From positions 973,001 to 1,037,000 of the forward strand of contig NZ_CP032346.1 in NCBI RefSeq assembly GCF_005222205.1: a DNA stretch of 64,000 nt. Direction: 5' to 3'. The stretch comes from Azospirillum brasilense (lineage in GTDB: Bacteria; Pseudomonadota; Alphaproteobacteria; Azospirillales; Azospirillaceae). Position 1 is the first letter of the stretch; each line of letters opens with the position of its first letter. A program made the translations under genes and the position numbers. The notes under the pieces were generated by a model. It had not been told where the DNA came from, ran no database searches, and saw only the letters and a program-made list of their open reading frames with translations. Shown here one piece after another: positions 55,179 to 62,952 of the stretch.

Positions 55179-57247
55179 GCGGTCACCGGTTCGCGGAGCG
55201 ATTCGCTGGAGGGGTCGGGGGCGGCGAAGGTCAGGTGCGGGAACAGCGCGCGGCGCAGCCCGGCCAGCGCAATCACCGCGCGGTCACGCTCCGCCGACCG
55301 CGGCTCGGCGGACAGGTTGGACAAAGCGGCGTCCATCATCGGCAGGACCTCCGCCGGGGGCGTACCGAGGCGGCGGCTGGACAGGCCGCGGAAATGCTGC
55401 CCCACCGCGCCCAAGAGCCGCGCCACATGGGGCGCCGCCGGGCCGCCCAGGGCGCGGCGGGCGCGCTGCAGCTCCGCCACGTTCAGCCCGACGCGCAGGT
55501 CGTTCACCGCGTCCGCCGCCGCCAGATCCTGCTGCGGACCGGCCAGCGCCAGACGGGAGGACAGCAGCCCGACGCGGTCCAGCATCCGGTTCTCGAAGCT
55601 GCCCACCGGAATGCCGGAGCGGGCGGCGGTCATCGCCGCGATCTCGCTCCAGCCGGCGCGGAGCAGGCGCCGGGCGCTCCAGGCCGCGCCGACCGAGCGG
55701 CAGAGCTGGGTGACCAGCAGCGCCGTGGCGATGCCCACCACCTGCGCGACGTTGCTGTTGAGGAAGGAGGCGAAATCCCCCGTCCCGAGGTCGAGCAGGC
55801 TGAGCGAGCCGACCACCCCCATCAGCAGGGCCATCGCCTTGCCCATGGTCGCCGGCCGCGCCACGAAGACCCCCAGAGTCAGGAAGGTCGGAGCGAGGCC
55901 CAGCACCAGCATGGGGAAGCTGTCGAAGGACGGCAACACGACCAGCAGGTAGAAGGCGGCCAGCGGCACCGACAGCAGGGTGAAGACCAGGAACAGGCGG
56001 ATGCCCGGCGCGGGGTCGTCCAGCGAGGCGAAGAAGCAGCAGAAGACCGCCGTCATCATCGCCGCCGCCGATCCCGACGACCAGCCGGTGCCGATCCAGA
56101 AGGCGCAGACCACCGCGATCCCGAGCAGCGCCGCGAAGCCCGACCACAGCGCCATGCCGGCGTCGAGATGGAAGACGTCGCGCGAGCGGCGTCGGGTCAG
56201 CGGATCGAGGCGCTCCGGCAGGCTGCTCTTGCCATCGCGGATGTGCGCCCGCAGGTCGCGGCAGTCCTGATGGATGTCCACCAGCGAGCGCAGCCGGGTC
56301 AGCAGGTTGAGAAGCGTCGCCTCCTTCCAGCCGGTGTCCGCACCGATGACCGGAGACAGCCGGGCGATCTCCGCGCGCAGGCGGTCGGCGCCACCCTCCT
56401 CATCATCACCACCCACCCAGCGGTCGAGATCGGCCAGCAGCGCCGAGATCTCGGCGGGCAACTGGCCGCGCAGGGCATCCAGCCGGTCCTCGATGCCCGC
56501 GGTCAGCGGCAGCAGATAGGCCATGCGGTCCTGCATCGCCCGGACCGCCCGCGTCATCCAGCGCACCTCCGACGTGTCGTAGGGCAGATGGGTCGCCATG
56601 ACGCGCAGTTCGGTGATGTCGCGGGCCAGCTTCTGGCGCTCCTGCGCGTTGGCCGCGCCCTCCGGCGCCGTCTCGCGCGACAGGGCCTCGCGGGTCCAGC
56701 GCTCCGCGTCGCGCAGCGTGGCGTCCAGCCGGCCGAGCAGCGCCGGCCCGACGCTCTGCGGAAAGACCACGCTGTGCACCACGGTGGCGCAGACGATGCC
56801 GATCAGGATCTCCTCGACGCGGGCCAGACCGGTGTCGAAGATGGTCGACGGATCGGTCACCGCGGGAAAGCCGATCAGGCCAATCGTGTAGCCGGCCAGC
56901 ATGAAGAGATAGCTGCGCGGCGTGCGGTCGAGCAGCGAGATGAACAGGCAGACCGCCACCCACAGCCCCAGAGCGAGGGTCAGCAGCTCCGGCGAATCGG
57001 CGAGCGCCGGCACCAGCGCGATGGCCCCGGCGCAGCCCAGCGCCGTCCCGGCGACGCGGAAGACCGCCTTCGACCGCACCGCGCCCGACAGCGGGCCGGA
57101 GACGATGTAGGCGGTCGCCATCGCCCAGAAGGGCCGCGGCAGCCCCATGGAGAAGGCGATGTAGAGCGCCGCCATGGCCGCCGCGAAGGCCTTGACCGAG
57201 AACAGCGCCTCGTTCAGCGAGACCATCGTGAAGGCGGGAGTCCTCAT
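55175..57247 (-). CDS. FUSC-family (AaeB-like) efflux protein
   Basis: 690 residues. Two hydrophobic blocks of five or six helices (about 15-150 and 365-510) are each followed by a cytoplasmic helical region, the FUSC/AaeB layout. RPFWAMATAYIVSGPLSGAVRSKAVFRVAGTALG is the family N-terminus. It probably exports aromatic acids or other weak-acid drugs. The ATG overlaps the hlyD-like stop (ATGA). The long frame upstream is antisense/out of family and ignored. Confidence 0.92.
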   Translation of the reverse strand: MRTPAFTMVSLNEALFSVKAFAAAMAALYIAFSMGLPRPFWAMATAYIVSGPLSGAVRSKAVFRVAGTALGCAGAIALVPALADSPELLTLALGLWVAVCLFISLLDRTPRSYLFMLAGYTIGLIGFPAVTDPSTIFDTGLARVEEILIGIVCATVVHSVVFPQSVGPALLGRLDATLRDAERWTREALSRETAPEGAANAQERQKLARDITELRVMATHLPYDTSEVRWMTRAVRAMQDRMAYLLPLTAGIEDRLDALRGQLPAEISALLADLDRWVGGDDEEGGADRLRAEIARLSPVIGADTGWKEATLLNLLTRLRSLVDIHQDCRDLRAHIRDGKSSLPERLDPLTRRRSRDVFHLDAGMALWSGFAALLGIAVVCAFWIGTGWSSGSAAAMMTAVFCCFFASLDDPAPGIRLFLVFTLLSVPLAAFYLLVVLPSFDSFPMLVLGLAPTFLTLGVFVARPATMGKAMALLMGVVGSLSLLDLGTGDFASFLNSNVAQVVGIATALLVTQLCRSVGAAWSARRLLRAGWSEIAAMTAARSGIPVGSFENRMLDRVGLLSSRLALAGPQQDLAAADAVNDLRVGLNVAELQRARRALGGPAAPHVARLLGAVGQHFRGLSSRRLGTPPAEVLPMMDAALSNLSAEPRSAERDRAVIALAGLRRALFPHLTFAAPDPSSESLREPVTA

Positions 57248-58149
57248 TGCCCGGCCACCCGCTTGGCGGGCGCTCCCTGCTCGGTCTCCCGCACCACCTC
57301 GACGGTCACGGTGCGCCCGGCGACGAGGTCGCGGGGATCGGGCACCTGCTCCAGCGCGACGCGCACGGGGATGCGCTGGGCCAGACGGACCCAGTTGAAG
57401 GTCGGGTTGACGTTGGGCAGCAGGCCCGTGCCATCGGTGCGGTCGCGGTCGACGATGGCGTGGGTCACGCTGTCGACCCGTCCGGTCAGCCGCTCCGGCT
57501 CGCCCATGATGGTGACGCGGACCGGGTCGCCGACGCGGATGCGCGGCAGCTTGGTTTCCTCGAAATAGCCGACGACGTAGAAGGAATTCCGGTCGATCAC
57601 CGCGACCACCGGCTGGCCCGCCGTCACGTAGTTGCCGGCCTTGAGCTGGAGGTTGGTGACGAAGCCGTCCACGGTCGCCCGCACCTCCGTCCGCTCCAGG
57701 TTGAAGCGGGCGAGGTCGAGCGCCGCCTCCATCTGGCGCGCGGCGGCGGCGGCCTTCGCCTGGGCGGCAGCGACCTCCTGCCGCTGGGCGGTTGAGACGA
57801 CGTTGTTGCCGAGTTGCGCGTAGCGGTCGGCCTCGGCCTTGCGGAAGGACAGCTCGGCGCGCGCGCTTTCCAGGTTGGCCTCGGCCTGATCGACGGCGAG
57901 GCGGTAGCGGCTGGGGTCGACGACGAACAGGACGTCGCCCTTGCGGACCGCCTGGTTGTCGATGACCCGCACCTCGGTCACCAGACCGGCGACGTCGGAG
58001 GACACCTGCACCACGTCGGCCCGCACCCGCCCGTCGCGGGTCCAGGGCTCGTTCATGTAGTAGTCCCACAGCCACCAGCCACCGCCGACGGCGCCCAGCG
58101 TGACGACCAGCGTGACCGTGATCCGAATGAGAAGGGAGAAGAGTTTCAC
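57244..58149 (-). CDS. HlyD/AaeA-type membrane fusion protein
   Basis: 301 residues. An N-terminal membrane helix (about 7-28) is followed by a split lipoyl domain (DGRVRADVVQVSSDVAGLVTEVRVIDNQAVRKGD and RATVDGFVTNLQLKAGNYVTAGQP) around a helical hairpin, then the beta-barrel domain. It links the FUSC pump to the periplasm or outer membrane. It is transcribed after the marR gene (90-bp gap) and coupled to the FUSC gene. Confidence 0.92.
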   Translation of the reverse strand: MKLFSLLIRITVTLVVTLGAVGGGWWLWDYYMNEPWTRDGRVRADVVQVSSDVAGLVTEVRVIDNQAVRKGDVLFVVDPSRYRLAVDQAEANLESARAELSFRKAEADRYAQLGNNVVSTAQRQEVAAAQAKAAAAARQMEAALDLARFNLERTEVRATVDGFVTNLQLKAGNYVTAGQPVVAVIDRNSFYVVGYFEETKLPRIRVGDPVRVTIMGEPERLTGRVDSVTHAIVDRDRTDGTGLLPNVNPTFNWVRLAQRIPVRVALEQVPDPRDLVAGRTVTVEVVRETEQGAPAKRVAGQ

Positions 58150-58239
58150 CGTGGTTCGTCCTTGCGCTCCACCGGCACGGCCGGGAGCGATCGTTCCGTA
58201 TCCCGCCGCTGCGGGACGCGCTGCTGTGTAGAACCGCCG

Positions 58240-58704
58240 TCAGCCCTTCATGGCTCGGGCGTTCGACTCAATCGCCGCCATGACGCGCACAGCCCCCGCG
58301 ATCTCCGGGCCGGAGGCGCCCTGGAGCAGGCGGCGGCGCACGTCGTTCAGCGCGGCGTTGACGCGGGCCAGCAGGTCGCGGCCCTCGTCCGTCAGGTGCA
58401 GCGTCTTGGCCCGCCGATCGTCCGGGGCCTCCCGGCGCTCGACCAGCTTCGCGGCCTCCAGGCTGTCGAGCAGCCGGACCAGCGACGGCCCCTCCACCCC
58501 CATCTCCTCCGCCAGCTCGCGCTGGCGCATCCCGTCGCCGAGTTCGTTCAGAAGCATCAGCGGCGAGATGACGGAGGAGGAAAAGCCGCTCTCCGCCAGC
58601 ACCTTGTTCGCTTCGCGCCGCCACAGATGGGCGGCGCGGAACAGGTGGATGCCGAAGTTGGACGGAAAGTCCGGGGCGGGGGTGGACGGGCTATTCGATT
58701 GCAT
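58240..58704 (-). CDS. MarR-family regulator of the efflux operon
   Basis: 154 residues, a MarR winged-helix protein: SVISPLMLLNELGDGMRQRELAEEMGVEGPSLVRLLDSLEAAKLVERREAPDDRRAKTLHLTDEGRDLLARV. Residues include the wing DDRRAK. It probably represses the following hlyD-FUSC-DUF1656 genes and responds to an aromatic ligand, as close relatives do. The start is preceded by an AT-rich stretch. Confidence 0.92.
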   Translation of the reverse strand: MQSNSPSTPAPDFPSNFGIHLFRAAHLWRREANKVLAESGFSSSVISPLMLLNELGDGMRQRELAEEMGVEGPSLVRLLDSLEAAKLVERREAPDDRRAKTLHLTDEGRDLLARVNAALNDVRRRLLQGASGPEIAGAVRVMAAIESNARAMKG

Positions 58705-58761
58705 GCCTATTTAATAGCTTTGCTATCTATTTTCGGCAAGACGCCCCACCCCGCCGCCCGG

Positions 58762-59661
58762 TCATTGCAGGCATGCGCGCATCCGCGGCGTCATGTGATC
58801 GAGGAAGGCGCGGACCCGGTGCGGCACCCGTTCCCGGCCGGTATAGACGGCGTGGATTTCCTCGCTGTCCACCAGGACGTCATCGAGCACGCTGACCAGC
58901 CGTCCGTTGGCGAGGTCGTTGCGGATGTGGTATTCGGCCAGCCGCGCCAGCCCGAGGCCGAGCAGGGCCATATGGCGCACCGTCTCGCCGTTGTTGGCGA
59001 CGATGCGCGTGTCGACCTCGCGGTCGACCAGCCGCCCGCCGGACTTCAGCGGCCAGACCGCGGCGGCGCGCCGGAAGTTGAAGCCCAGGCAGTCGTGGCG
59101 CTCCAGGTCCGCCGCGCTCTCCGGCGTGCCCATGCGCTCCAGATAGTCCGGCGACGCCACGATGCGCCGCCGCACGTCGCCCAGCCGCACCGCCAGCAGC
59201 GCCGAATCGGACAGCCGTCCGGCGCGGAAGGCCACGTCGGTTCGCGCCGCGTAGAGGTCCACCACCTCGTCGGTCAGGGTCAGGTCCAGCCGGATGCCGG
59301 GATAGTCACGCGTGAAGTCGGGCAGCAGCGGCAGCAGGCAATGCCGCCCGAAGGGCACCGACACGCTGACGCGGATCGTCCCGGTGGGCGACCGGGCGCC
59401 CCCCGCCACCTCCGCCTCCATGGCGTCGAGGTCGCCCAGCAGGCTCTCGGCCCGCTCGCGGTAGAGTTCCCCCTCCGCGGTCAGGCGCAGCCGGCGGGTG
59501 GAGCGTTCGACCAGCCGCACGCCGAGCCGCTCCTCCAGCCGGGTCACCAGCTTGGCGGTGGAGGACGGGGTCATGCCGACCTCGCGCCCGGCGGCGCTGA
59601 AGCTGCCCAGAGCCGCGACGCGCAGGAAGACCCTCATGTCCCAGGCCCGGCTGTCGCTCAT
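58762..59661 (-). CDS. LysR-family regulator
   Basis: 299 residues. N-terminal HTH (MRVFLRVAALGSFSAAGREVGMTPSSTAKLVTRLEERLGVRLVERSTRRLRLTAEG) and a substrate-binding domain with SVSVPFGRHCLLPLLPDFTRDYPGI. It is divergent from the MFS transporter gene, with the starts 129 bp apart, so it probably controls it. AAGGGGC lies upstream of ATG 59661; the longer frame from 59748 would add 29 residues before the usual start. Confidence 0.92.
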   Translation of the reverse strand: MSDSRAWDMRVFLRVAALGSFSAAGREVGMTPSSTAKLVTRLEERLGVRLVERSTRRLRLTAEGELYRERAESLLGDLDAMEAEVAGGARSPTGTIRVSVSVPFGRHCLLPLLPDFTRDYPGIRLDLTLTDEVVDLYAARTDVAFRAGRLSDSALLAVRLGDVRRRIVASPDYLERMGTPESAADLERHDCLGFNFRRAAAVWPLKSGGRLVDREVDTRIVANNGETVRHMALLGLGLARLAEYHIRNDLANGRLVSVLDDVLVDSEEIHAVYTGRERVPHRVRAFLDHMTPRMRACLQ

Positions 59662-59790
59662 CCTGTCCGCCCCTTCGCCGATCTTGTCATTCAATGACAC
59701 GATCATGCGAAAACGGACGGCATTCCGCATCCCGGATTTTTGGCTCATCTGATGCGTCCTGCACAGCTCGCATGGATGGAGCCTTCAGTC

Positions 59791-60984
59791 ATGCCTCTCG
59801 CACTGCTGGCGCTGGCGATCAGCGCCTACGCCATCGGGACGACGGAGTTCGTCATCGTCGGCCTGCTGCCAACCGTCGCCACCGACCTGAACGTCAGCCT
59901 GCCGATGGCCGGCATGGTGGTCAGCGTCTACGCGCTGGGCGTCACCGTCGGCGCCCCGGTCCTGACCGCCTTGACCGGGCGGCTGCGGCGCAAGCCGCTG
60001 CTGCTCGGCCTGATGGGCCTTTTCATCGCCGGCAACCTGCTGGCCGGGGTCAGCCCCAATTACGAGACGCTGCTGGCCGCCCGCGTGCTCAGCGCCTTCG
60101 CGCACGGCGTGTTCTTCTCGGTCGGCGCGACCATCGCCGCCGACCTCGTGCCGGAGGACAAGCGGGCCTCGGCCATCGCCATGATGTTCTCCGGCCTGAC
60201 CATCGCCATCGTGACCGGCGTGCCGATGGGCACCTGGATCGGCCAGCATTTCGGCTGGCGCGCCACCTTCCTGGCGGTCTCCGCGCTGGGCGTGATCGGC
60301 GCGCTGGGCGTCGCGGCGCTGGTCCCGGCGAAGCTGAGCCAGCCGCCCGCCGCCGGGCTCGGCACGCAGGTCCGGGTGCTGGCCAAGCCGCGCCTGCTGC
60401 TGGCCTTCGCCATCACGGCGCTGGGCTATGGCGGCACCTTCGTCGCCTTCACCTATCTGGCGCCGATCCTGGAGACGATCACCGGCTTCTCCAGCGGCAC
60501 GGTCAGCCTCGTCCTGGTGCTCTACGGGGCGGCCATCGCGGTCGGCAACATGGTCGGCGGCAAGCTCGCCAACCGCAACCCGGTCCGCGCGCTGGCGTGG
60601 CTGTTCGCCCTTCAGGCGGTGGTGCTCATCGTCTTCACCTTCACCGCCTCCAGCCCGGTCCCGGCGCTGGTCACCCTGGCCGGCATGGGCGCGCTGGCCT
60701 TCGCCAACGTGCCGGGACTCCAGCTCTACGTCGTGCAGCTGGCGCAGCGCCACGCGCCGGGCGCGGTGGACGTCGCCTCGGCCCTGAACATCGCCGCCTT
60801 CAACCTGGGCATCGCCGCCGGCGCCTTCTTCGGCGGGCGGGTGGTGGACAGCGCGCTCGGCCTCGCGGCAACACCGTGGGTGGGTGGGCTGTTCGTGCTG
60901 GGTGGGCTGGCGCTGACCCTGCTCAGCGGCGCGTTGGACCGCAAGGACGGGCGCCGCGGCGAGGCCGTCGCCCAGCCGGCTTGA
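59791..60984 (+). CDS. MFS efflux transporter (arabinose-efflux/Cmr-like)
   Basis: 397 residues with twelve transmembrane helices. ISAYAIGTTEFVIVGLLPTVATDLNVSLPMAGMVVSVYALGV and the loop LTGRLRRKPLLLG are typical of the drug/sugar-efflux DHA1 group. GGAG lies nine bases before ATG 59791; in-frame ATGs at 59776 and 59752 are alternatives. It is divergent from the LysR regulator, and an aldo/keto reductase follows 41 bp later, possibly on the same transcript. Confidence 0.9.
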   Translation: MPLALLALAISAYAIGTTEFVIVGLLPTVATDLNVSLPMAGMVVSVYALGVTVGAPVLTALTGRLRRKPLLLGLMGLFIAGNLLAGVSPNYETLLAARVLSAFAHGVFFSVGATIAADLVPEDKRASAIAMMFSGLTIAIVTGVPMGTWIGQHFGWRATFLAVSALGVIGALGVAALVPAKLSQPPAAGLGTQVRVLAKPRLLLAFAITALGYGGTFVAFTYLAPILETITGFSSGTVSLVLVLYGAAIAVGNMVGGKLANRNPVRALAWLFALQAVVLIVFTFTASSPVPALVTLAGMGALAFANVPGLQLYVVQLAQRHAPGAVDVASALNIAAFNLGIAAGAFFGGRVVDSALGLAATPWVGGLFVLGGLALTLLSGALDRKDGRRGEAVAQPA

Positions 60985-61025
60985 TTATACTGAGAAGAAC
61001 ACCGCATTCGAGAGGATCGAGACCA

Positions 61026-61850
61026 ATGCACAACGTGACCGCCAACGGCGCCTCAATCCCCGCCCTCGGCTTCGGCACCTTCCGCATGAGCGGCCCCGAC
61101 GTGCTGCGCATGGTGCCGGAGGTCCTGAAGCTCGGCTTCCGCCACGTCGACACCGCCCAGATCTACGGCAATGAGAGCGAGGTCGGCGAGGCCATCAAGG
61201 CGTCCGGCCTGCCGCGCGGCGAGGTCTTCCTGACCACCAAGGTCTGGGTGAGCAACTACAAGGCCGATGATTTCCGCCGCTCGGTGGACGAGAGCCTGGC
61301 GAAGCTGCGGACCGACTACGTGGACCTGCTGCTGCTCCACTGGCCGAACGAGGCCGTCCCGCTCGCCGAGCAGATCGAGGCGCTGAACGCCGTCCGGGCC
61401 GCCGGCAAGACCCGCCACATCGGCGTCAGCAACTTCAACCGCAAGCTGCTGGACGAGTCCGTGCGCCTCAGCGCGGCGCCCATTGTGACCAACCAGATCG
61501 AATACCACCCCTATCTCGACCAATCGGTGATGCTGGAGGCGGCGCGCCGCCACGGCCAGTCGATCACCGCCTATTACGCGATGGCCGACGGCAAGGTCTT
61601 CAAGGACCCGGTGCTGACCGACATCGCCGCCCGGTTGGGCAAGAGCCCCGCCCAGGTGGTTCTGCGCTGGCTGGTCCAGCAGGAGGGGGTGATCGCCCTG
61701 TCGAAGACGGTCGGCGAGAAGCGTGCCGCCGAGAACCTCGCCATCTTCGACTTCGAGCTGTCGGCGGCCGACATGGCGGCCATCCATGGCCTCGCCCGCC
61801 CCGATGGGCGGATCGTCAGCCCGGACGGTCTGGCCCCCGCCTGGGATTGA
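61026..61850 (+). CDS. Aldo/keto reductase (DkgB-like)
   Basis: 274 residues. The catalytic tetrad is placed: Asp42 and Tyr47 in HVDTAQIYGNE, Lys72 in FLTTKVW, His105 in LLLHWPNE. The NADPH-binding ALSKTVGEKRAAENL is near the end. It resembles 2,5-diketo-gluconate reductase B/methylglyoxal reductases and would reduce aldehydes with NADPH. GAGAGGA precedes the ATG. It may be co-transcribed with the MFS gene. Confidence 0.92.
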   Translation: MHNVTANGASIPALGFGTFRMSGPDVLRMVPEVLKLGFRHVDTAQIYGNESEVGEAIKASGLPRGEVFLTTKVWVSNYKADDFRRSVDESLAKLRTDYVDLLLLHWPNEAVPLAEQIEALNAVRAAGKTRHIGVSNFNRKLLDESVRLSAAPIVTNQIEYHPYLDQSVMLEAARRHGQSITAYYAMADGKVFKDPVLTDIAARLGKSPAQVVLRWLVQQEGVIALSKTVGEKRAAENLAIFDFELSAADMAAIHGLARPDGRIVSPDGLAPAWD

Positions 61851-61864
61851 GGGAACATTCCCTT

Positions 61865-61887
61865 CCCTCTCCCGGGACGGGAGAGGG
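61865..61887. repeat. Palindromic repeat half-element, copy 6
   Basis: A single hairpin CCCTCTCCCG (61865-61874), GGA, CGGGAGAGGG (61878-61887), identical to the right-end units of copies 4 and 5. It ends 4 bp before the IS630-type target TA. No second half is seen on the far side of the element. Confidence 0.75.
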
Positions 61888-61974
61888 CGTCTAAAGCGGA
61901 TTGTCGCTGAGTATAGACGGAATTTTGGCTGGCCTGAGCGGTTGGAGGAAGACACCGCTGAAGGACCGCGCGCC

Positions 61975-62334
61975 ATGGGCCAGCCATATTCCGCCGATCT
62001 GCGCGAACGGGTTCTGCTGGCTTATGAGCGCCACGAGGGCGGCCCCGAGTTGCTGGCGCGGCGCTTCCAGATCAGCCGAGCCTGCGCGTACAACTGGGTG
62101 CGGGCCGCGCGCCTTGAGGGGCGGCGGGTCGCCAAGCCCCATGCCGGCGGCGTACCAGCCAAACTGGACGCGGAGGGCGTGAGCGTGCTGCGGGCCTTGG
62201 TGCGGGAGGATAATGACGCGACACTGGCACAGTACCGCGACCGGTTGGCCGCACGCACCGGCATCGCGCTGAGCCCGGCGGTGGTGTGCCGCACCTTGAA
62301 GCGGCTGGGGTTGGCGCGCAAAAAAAGACGCTGA
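61975..62334 (+). CDS. IS630-type transposase, N-terminal frame
   Basis: 119 residues from ATG 61975. It is a helix-turn-helix DNA-binding region (YSADLRERVLLAYERHEGGPELLARRFQISRACAYNWVRAAR, then a second HTH around VCRTLKRLGLARKK). The frame ends just after a run of seven A at 62320-62326. Continuation in the -1 frame leads into the catalytic part, so a programmed frameshift may produce the full transposase. Confidence 0.85.
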   Translation: MGQPYSADLRERVLLAYERHEGGPELLARRFQISRACAYNWVRAARLEGRRVAKPHAGGVPAKLDAEGVSVLRALVREDNDATLAQYRDRLAARTGIALSPAVVCRTLKRLGLARKKRR

Positions 62335-62939
62335 GGGCCAGCGAGCAAGAGCGCATGGATATCGCCGCGGAACGCGCGGCCTACCGGGACGATGCGGTGG
62401 TCCACGAACCGGCGCGTTTGGTTTTCCTCGATGAAACCGGCATCAACACCCAGATGACGCCCACCCAGGCCCGGGCGCCGCGCGGCCAGCGGGCGCTCGG
62501 GTCCGTGCCCTGTGGGTCGTGGCACCGCGTCACGGTGCTCGGGGCGTTGAGCGCCGAAGGCATGCTGGCCGCCATGAGCATCGAGGCGTCTACCTCCTCG
62601 GCCGTGTTTCTCGCCTTTGTCGAGCAGGTGCTCTTGCCCGTGCTCCGGCGCGACAAACCCGGCGCCGTGGTCGTGATGGACAACCTTTCCGCTCACAAGC
62701 GGGCCGATATCCTCGCCGCCTTTGAGACCGCAGGGATCCGTGTCCGCTTCCTCCCGCGCTACTCGCCCGACCTCTCGCCCATCGAGCCCGGCTGGGCCAA
62801 GCTCAAAGGAATCCTGCGCGCCAAGGAAGCCCGCACCGTCGAGGCCCTCAACGAGGAACTCGGCCCAGCCCTCAATGCAATCACCGCCACCGACGCCAAA
62901 GCGTGGTTCAAGCTATGCGGCTACCCGAATCTAAACTGA
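62286..62939 (+). CDS. IS630-type transposase, catalytic frame
   Basis: The frame from 62286 contains the DDE domain: first Asp in LVFLDETGINTQM, second Asp in AVVVMDNLSAHKRAD, and Glu in YSPDLSPIEPGWAKLK. It is -1 relative to the N-terminal frame and overlaps it across the seven-A run. It probably has no independent start and is read as a fusion product. All three catalytic residues are intact, so the element could be active. Confidence 0.85.
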   Translation: MPHLEAAGVGAQKKTLRASEQERMDIAAERAAYRDDAVVHEPARLVFLDETGINTQMTPTQARAPRGQRALGSVPCGSWHRVTVLGALSAEGMLAAMSIEASTSSAVFLAFVEQVLLPVLRRDKPGAVVVMDNLSAHKRADILAAFETAGIRVRFLPRYSPDLSPIEPGWAKLKGILRAKEARTVEALNEELGPALNAITATDAKAWFKLCGYPNLN

Positions 62940-62952
62940 GCCGAAATCCGCT

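Noticed and set aside
57248..58075. Upstream extension of the FUSC frame
   Set aside because: It overlaps the HlyD-like gene out of frame and is Arg/Gly-rich; the ATGA overlap at 57244-57247 marks the true start.
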